Notes under the pieces: model-generated
Told to the model about the DNA's origin: nothing
What the model saw: the letters and a program-made list of their open reading frames with translations, nothing else
The model's database searches: none
From: Chrysaora quinquecirrha
Taxonomy: Eukaryota > Cnidaria > Scyphozoa > Semaeostomeae > Pelagiidae
DNA: 64,000 nt
NCBI GenBank assembly: GCA_014526335.1
Contig: JACTAT010000049.1
Location: forward strand, 310,001-374,000
Reading direction: 5' to 3'
Shown here: positions 59,147 to 64,000 of the stretch, piece by piece
Position numbering within the stretch: the first letter of the stretch is position 1
How the letters are laid out: every line of letters begins with the position of its first letter
Position numbers and translations under genes: made by a program

Positions 59147-59806
59147 ATGAGCAAAGAATGCAAATTTTTACCCGCCAACTTTAAAAAGATGATGGCGGCA
59201 CTGAGACAATGCTATGAAACTCTACAAGATTCTATTGTCAAAATCTTTGATCTCACTCGTTGGGCTTCAAATACAAATCTCAATTTTGAAGAAAAGAAGA
59301 AGATGTTTGTGTCTACTATCGACAAATACTTTTCAGAGACCCAAGGATGGTTTTCTGTTCCCATCCAGCACAAAGATATTGAGCAGGCCAAGAAAATCCT
59401 GAAGAACACCAGTAATAAGAAAGAATTAAAAGACAAGCTGGTCTACATGAACCAACTCGTTTCATTTACAAATCCAACCAACAAAAGATGGAACAAGATG
59501 ATTAAGCTATCTTTCTTGTAAAAAAAGAAATTAAAATGAAAGGAATCAGTGAACACTTTGAAGATTGGCTTTGGTTTGTTATCAATGCAAGAAGAGTTAA
59601 CAATGAAACCAGATTTGTGAGCAATGCAAGAAATAATATAATGTTCACTTGTATTCAGACTAGAGAGCTGTACAAATAATACATAAACCAGGACAACATA
59701 TCGATGAAATGGCTGCCCATTGACTTTCAAAACTGGTCCAGTGTCATTCAAAATGATCCCTGCATTTCAAACATGATAGATCAAGTCTTTACTGATATGT
59801 AGAATG
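59147..59806 (+). pseudogene. Unknown gene 3' part, copy 2
   Basis: It is a second copy of exon 2 beginning MSKECKFLPANFKK. It lacks exon 1 and the start of exon 2. An A-run is one base shorter near 59485 (aaaag versus aaaaag in copies 1 and 3), so the local stop moves to 59519. The same later stops are present. Confidence 0.6.
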
Positions 59807-59829
59807 TTAAGTTCTCCAAATCCTCAGTT

Positions 59830-61416
59830 TCAACACAGATCACACATTTTTCCACTTGAACTCTTCCATGAACAGCTTTCATGGACCCAAGTTTTGCATT
59901 TGATGCAAAGAATCCAGTTTTCCCCTGGCTTGGAATCATGCAACCATTGGCCACACACAAAACACTCTGTATCTTTGCTGATACTGAAATATTTTTCTTT
60001 TTAAGCTTTTTCTTTTGAGATATGCCTTTCTTATCTTGTGCCAGTTTCTTGACATTTGCTTTTTTCTCCTTTTGAGTAGCCTTTTGCACCACTTTCTTAA
60101 CATTTTTTGTTTTCTCCTTTTGCGCACGAAGCCTTTGCTGCCATTTTCTGAATCTCTGCTTCTTTCTCCTTTTTAGTAGCCTGAAGTTAATTTTTGTAAG
60201 GAGGGCTTGTAAGAATTTCTGACTGCTCTCCACCTCTTTTCTTTGGCATTTTGAGCTCTGGTATTAGAATTAAATTGCTGAAATTCACTTCATCAGCTTT
60301 GCTTTCAATGATTGTAATGCTTCCAGCACCACCATGATCCATTTCTAAAGTATCTGATGTATCACATACAGATACAGATAATGTATCATCAGCTGGCTGA
60401 GGAATGGCCACTTATTGATCTTCTGGAATTATGTTTTCATTGAATGGAACTATTCCACAAGCTTCAAACCCAGATTTTGCATTTTCCGGTGTGGCAGCTT
60501 TGTAGAATGCCTCTCCCAAAAAGTTCTCCAATCTGCTCAGGACAGATCCTTCTACCTTGATGGTGCCTCATCCACTTCCCACAAGCAGTATTAAAAGCAG
60601 ATTTTAGTGGTTTGAAAAAGCTGCGATCTAGTGGCTGAAGTATGTGGTAAGCATGAGGAGGCAAGGACAGTATCAAAAGTCCTTTACTTCTGGCAAATTC
60701 AATCAGCTCAAAGTTTTGGTGTGAGATTGATGGCTATCAAGGATAAGAAGCACTTTTCTCTCCAGAGAGCAGTCTGTCTCTTTGACAAAATGCTGAACAA
60801 ATTTGAAAAATAGATCTTTATCAATCCATCCGCTATCTGAACAGCCACCTATGGTAGCAACGGGTTTTTTGATCAAGAAGCTCTGACTTCATTCTTTTTC
60901 ACTTAAAAATTATCATTGGGGGGGACATAATGTCCTGTGGAAACTTTGCCAAGAGAACAGTTGTGGTGCGACCTCTTTCTCCACTTGTTGCAGAAGAGAC
61001 CACATGCTTACCCTTGGTAGACAGCACCTTCACAGGCTTGTGGACACATGTAAGACCAGACTCATCACAATTGTAAATTCTACCAGGCTGAAGATCTTCA
61101 GTGTCAAGAATTTCTTTTGGATTTTTGAAGTACAAATCAATGGTCTCTTTGTTTATCCCAGAAACCCTGTTAAGGGCTATGGTTTCTGGTTTACGGAGTG
61201 AAAGGTCTGGGTGCCGTTTTAATAAACCAGCAACAAAACAACGACCTGCCAGTCCCTTTTCTTCATTGAATCGATGTTTTATTTTATTTTTCGATGCAAA
61301 GTCAAAAACAATGCGTCTGAGGTCATTTATTGTAAGTCCATAAAACATTGAGTCCATGGATTGATGTAGCCTGCAAGCTCACCTTCTTGTTGCCTGCTCA
61401 GTGTAGTCTTGAATGA
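59830..61416 (-). pseudogene. pogo/Tigger-like transposase, copy 2
   Basis: The longest frame 61357-60899 covers MDSMFYGLTINDLRRIVFD through RIYNCDESGL to DIMSPPMIIFK, because the G-run at 60918 has seven G and keeps the expected PPMIIF. A TGA follows directly. The 60233-59781 frame gives the Lys-rich tail. The PHD-like end (ECFVCGQWLHD, NWILCIKCKTWVHESC, CDLC) is in another frame and stops at 59830. The three catalytic Asp codons are present but not in one frame. Confidence 0.88.
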
Positions 61417-61512
61417 GTCGATTCAGAATAGGAGAGCAAGTGGAAGAAAAGCATTCACTTTTGTCTTTACGACAAAGTAACTGACCACAATGATAGACCA
61501 ATCCCATCCAAA

Positions 61513-62173
61513 ATGAGCAAAGAATGCAAATTTTTACCCGCCAACTTTAAAAAGATGATGGCGGCACTGAGACAATGCTATGAAACTCTACAAGATTCTA
61601 TTGTCAAAATCTTTGATCTCACTCGTTGGGCTTCAAATACAAATCTCAATTTTGAAGAAAAGAAGAAGATGTTTGTGTCTACTATCGACAAATACTTTTC
61701 AGAGACCCAAGGATGGTTTTCTGTTCCCATCCAGCACAAAGATATTGAGCAGGCCAAGAAAATCCTGAAGAACACCAGTAATAAGAAAGAATTAAAAGAC
61801 AAGCTGGTCTACATGAACCAACTCGTTTCATTTACAAATCCAACCAACAAAAAGATGGAACAAGATGATTAAGCTATCTTTCTTGTAAAAAAAGAAATTA
61901 AAATGAAAGGAATCAGTGAACACTTTGAAGATTGGCTTTGGTTTGTTATCAATGCAAGAAGAGTTAACAATGAAACCAGATTTGTGAGCAATGCAAGAAA
62001 TAATATAATGTTCACTTGTATTCAGACTAGAGAGCTGTACAAATAATACATAAACCAGGACAACATATCGATGAAATGGCTGCCCATTGACTTTCAAAAC
62101 TGGTCCAGTGTCATTCAAAATGATCCCTGCATTTCAAACATGATAGATCAAGTCTTTACTGATATGTAGAATG
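61513..62173 (+). pseudogene. Unknown gene 3' part, copy 3
   Basis: It is a third copy of exon 2 (MSKECKFLPANFKK..), again without exon 1. Its A-run matches copy 1, giving the stop at 61870. The reading continues in frame past two stops to near 62169. Confidence 0.6.
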
Positions 62174-62196
62174 TTAAGTTCTCCAAATCCTCAGTT

Positions 62197-63935
62197 TCAA
62201 CACAGATCACACATTTTTCCACTTGAACTCTTCCATGAACAGCTTTCATGGACCCAAGTTTTGCATTTGATGCAAAGAATCCAGTTTTCCCCTGGCTTGG
62301 AATCATGCAACCATTGGCCACACACAAAACACTCTGTATCTTTGCTGATACTGAAATATTTTTCTTTTTAAGCTTTTTCTTTTGAGATATGCCTTTCTTA
62401 TCTTGTGCCAGTTTCTTGACATTTGCTTTTTTCTCCTTTTGAGTAGCCTTTTGCACCACTTTCTTAACATTTTTTGTTTTCTCCTTTTGCGCACGAAGCC
62501 TTTGCTGCCATTTTCTGAATCTCTGCTTCTTTCTCCTTTTTAGTAGCCTGAAGTTAATTTTTGTAAGGAGGGCTTTTAAGAATTTCTGACTGCTCTCCAT
62601 TTCTTTTCTTTGGCATTTTGAGCTCTGGTATTAGAATTAAATTGCTGAAATTCACTTCATCAGCTTTGCTTTCAATGATTGTAATGCTTCCAGCACCACC
62701 ATGATCCATTTCTAAAGTATCTGATGTATCACATACAGATACAGATAATGTATCATCAGCTGGCTGAGGAATGGCCACTTATTGATCTTCTGGAATTATG
62801 TTTTCATTGAATGGAACTATTCCACAAGCTTCAAACCCAGATTTTGCATTTTCCGGTGTGGCAGCTTTGTAGAATGCCTCTCCCAAAAAGTTCTCCAATC
62901 TGCTCAGGACAGATCCTTCTACCTTGATGGTGCCTCATCCACTTCCCACAAGCAGTATTAAAAGCAGATTTTAGTGGTTTGAAAAAGCTGCGATCTAGTG
63001 GCTGAAGTATGTGGTAAGCATGAGGAGGCAAGGACAGTATCAAAAGTCCTTTACTTCTGGCAAATTCAATCAGCTCAAAGTTTTGGTGTGAGATTGATGG
63101 CTATCAAGGATAAGAAGCACTTTTCTCTCCAGAGAGCAGTCTGTCTCTTTGACAAAATGCTGAACAAATTTGAAAAATAGATCTTTATCAATCCATCCGC
63201 TATCTGAACAGCCACCTATGGTAGCAACGGGTTTTTGATCAAGAAGCTCTGACTTCATTCTTTTTCACTTAAAAATTATCATTGGGGGGACATAATGTCC
63301 TGTGGAAACTTTGCCAAGAGAACAGTTGTGGTGCGACCTCTTTCTCCACTTGTTGCAGAAGAGACCACATGCTTACCCTTGGTAGACAGCACCTTCACAG
63401 GCTTGTGGACACATGTAAGACCAGACTCATCACAATTGTAAATTCTACCAGGCTGAAGATCTTCAGTGTCAAGAATTTCTTTTGGATTTTTGAAGTACAA
63501 ATCAATGGTCTCTTTGTTTATCCCAGAAACCCTGTTAAGGGCTATGGTTTCTGGTTTACGGAGTGAAAGGTCTGGGTGCCGTTTTAATAAACCAGCAACA
63601 AAACAACGACCTGCCAGTCCCTTTTCTTCATTGAATCGATGTTTTATTTTATTTTTCGATGAGTCCATGGATTGATGTAGCCTGCAAGCTCACCTTCTTG
63701 TTGCCTGCTCAGTGTAGTCTTGAATGCCCCTAGGACCTTTTCATGTTGAGCTTCTTGACTGACATTCTTTATTTTCTTTTTCAAACATCTATGGAGAGCA
63801 TCCTTAGGCACTTCATAGGCCAAAGCTGCTTTCCGAAGTGACAGTTCATTTCTTTGAACCGATAAAATTTGCCAATTTCATCTTTTCCTTGTCCCAATCT
63901 GCTCTATCAGTCTTTCTTTTATAATAACGCACCAT
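62197..63935 (-). pseudogene. pogo/Tigger-like transposase, copy 3 (includes 5' end)
   Basis: This is the only copy with the N-terminus. MVRYYKRKTDRADWD near 63935 is followed after a shift by ELSLRKAALAYEVPKDALHR, the pogo-type helix-turn-helix, and KVLGAFKTTLSRQQEGELAG. The core follows as in the other copies (YNCDESG, LILDSHQSH, LQPLDRSFF), then the Lys-rich segment and C-terminal PHD-like finger. A 54-bp in-frame deletion removes 18 codons of the IN-domain region between MDS and SKNKIKHRF at about 63660. pogo/Tigger transposases cut and paste at TA sites; terminal repeats were not located, and the right end may lie beyond the window. Confidence 0.88.
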
Positions 63936-64000
63936 CTACAAATAATTAATTAAATAAAATTCATTTCATGAAACGTGGTTCACGCACATAACTATGGAAA
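63936..64000. other. Window edge, AT-rich flank of the transposase
   Basis: A short AT-rich sequence upstream of the transposase start, with no termini visible. Confidence 0.4.

Larger units (their letters stand above)
56691..63726. repeat. Three tandem copies of a ~2.36-kb unit
   Basis: The unit begins at gtcgattcagaatagg. Copies run 56691-59050, 59051-61416 and 61417-63726. Spacing is 2360 and 2366 bp; the third is shortened by a 54-bp deletion and runs into non-duplicated transposase 5' sequence (tgaatgcccctagg). Each contains the 3' part of the unknown plus-strand gene and most of a minus-strand pogo/Tigger transposase. The copies look almost identical; the differences I see are largely homopolymer-length changes plus a few substitutions. 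The junction tcttgaatga/gtcgattcag appears twice. Confidence 0.93.

Overview
The window is eukaryotic, AT-rich and dense in transposons. Genes have short exons with GT..AG introns, an AATAAA poly(A) signal is placed as expected downstream of one long gene, and almost every recognisable coding stretch belongs to a transposon or a TE-derived multigene family. The mix (BEL/Pao, Helitron with a Pif1 helicase and OTU domain, PIF/Harbinger, pogo/Tigger with a PHD-like tail, CR1/L2-like LINE, a protein-primed-type PolB fragment, a KDZ/HMGXB3-like zinc-cluster gene) best fits an invertebrate metazoan, most likely a cnidarian and probably an anthozoan. That placement is inference from family content. 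No rRNA, tRNA or CRISPR was found.

Layout. 1.8-4.3 kb is a tandem array with a ~797-bp unit. 5.5-6.3 kb is a decayed protein-kinase gene. 7.2-18.9 kb holds one long plus-strand gene of about 18 exons: zinc-cluster exons first, a KDZ/HMGXB3-like core, then clean 3' exons I cannot assign. 19.2-20.8 kb has PHD-like exon fragments, a hammerhead-like motif and a TA-flanked MITE. 21.9-23.5 kb is a broken transposase-like gene. 26.73-27.92 kb is a non-autonomous PIF/Harbinger element with a 3-bp target duplication. 28.6-29.0 kb is a second broken copy of one exon of the 7-19 kb gene. 29.2-34.1 kb is a 5'-truncated, stop-riddled BEL/Pao retrotransposon with its 3' LTR. 35.8-40.3 kb is a minus-strand multi-exon LRR-containing gene. 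40.8-42.4 kb is a broken integrase-core ORF. 43.0-44.3 kb is a 5'-truncated LINE that abuts the end of a minus-strand Helitron (44.3-50.1 kb).

Upstream of the Helitron ORF (50.5-52.4 kb) are four ~54-bp modules, each bounded by splice-site consensus, together with a two-phase minisatellite. A 367-bp piece of that leader region also sits inside the Helitron Rep gene, flanked by a 13-bp target-site duplication. 53-55.7 kb carries a C2H2-finger plus PolB-type gene remnant. It is divergently arranged with an unrecognised plus-strand gene at 56.4-57.4 kb. Part of that unknown gene and a convergent pogo/Tigger transposase form a ~2.36-kb unit present three times in tandem (56.69-63.73 kb).

Many reading frames break at homopolymers, and the near-identical tandem copies differ mainly in homopolymer length. 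Some frameshifts described here may therefore be consensus errors rather than mutations.
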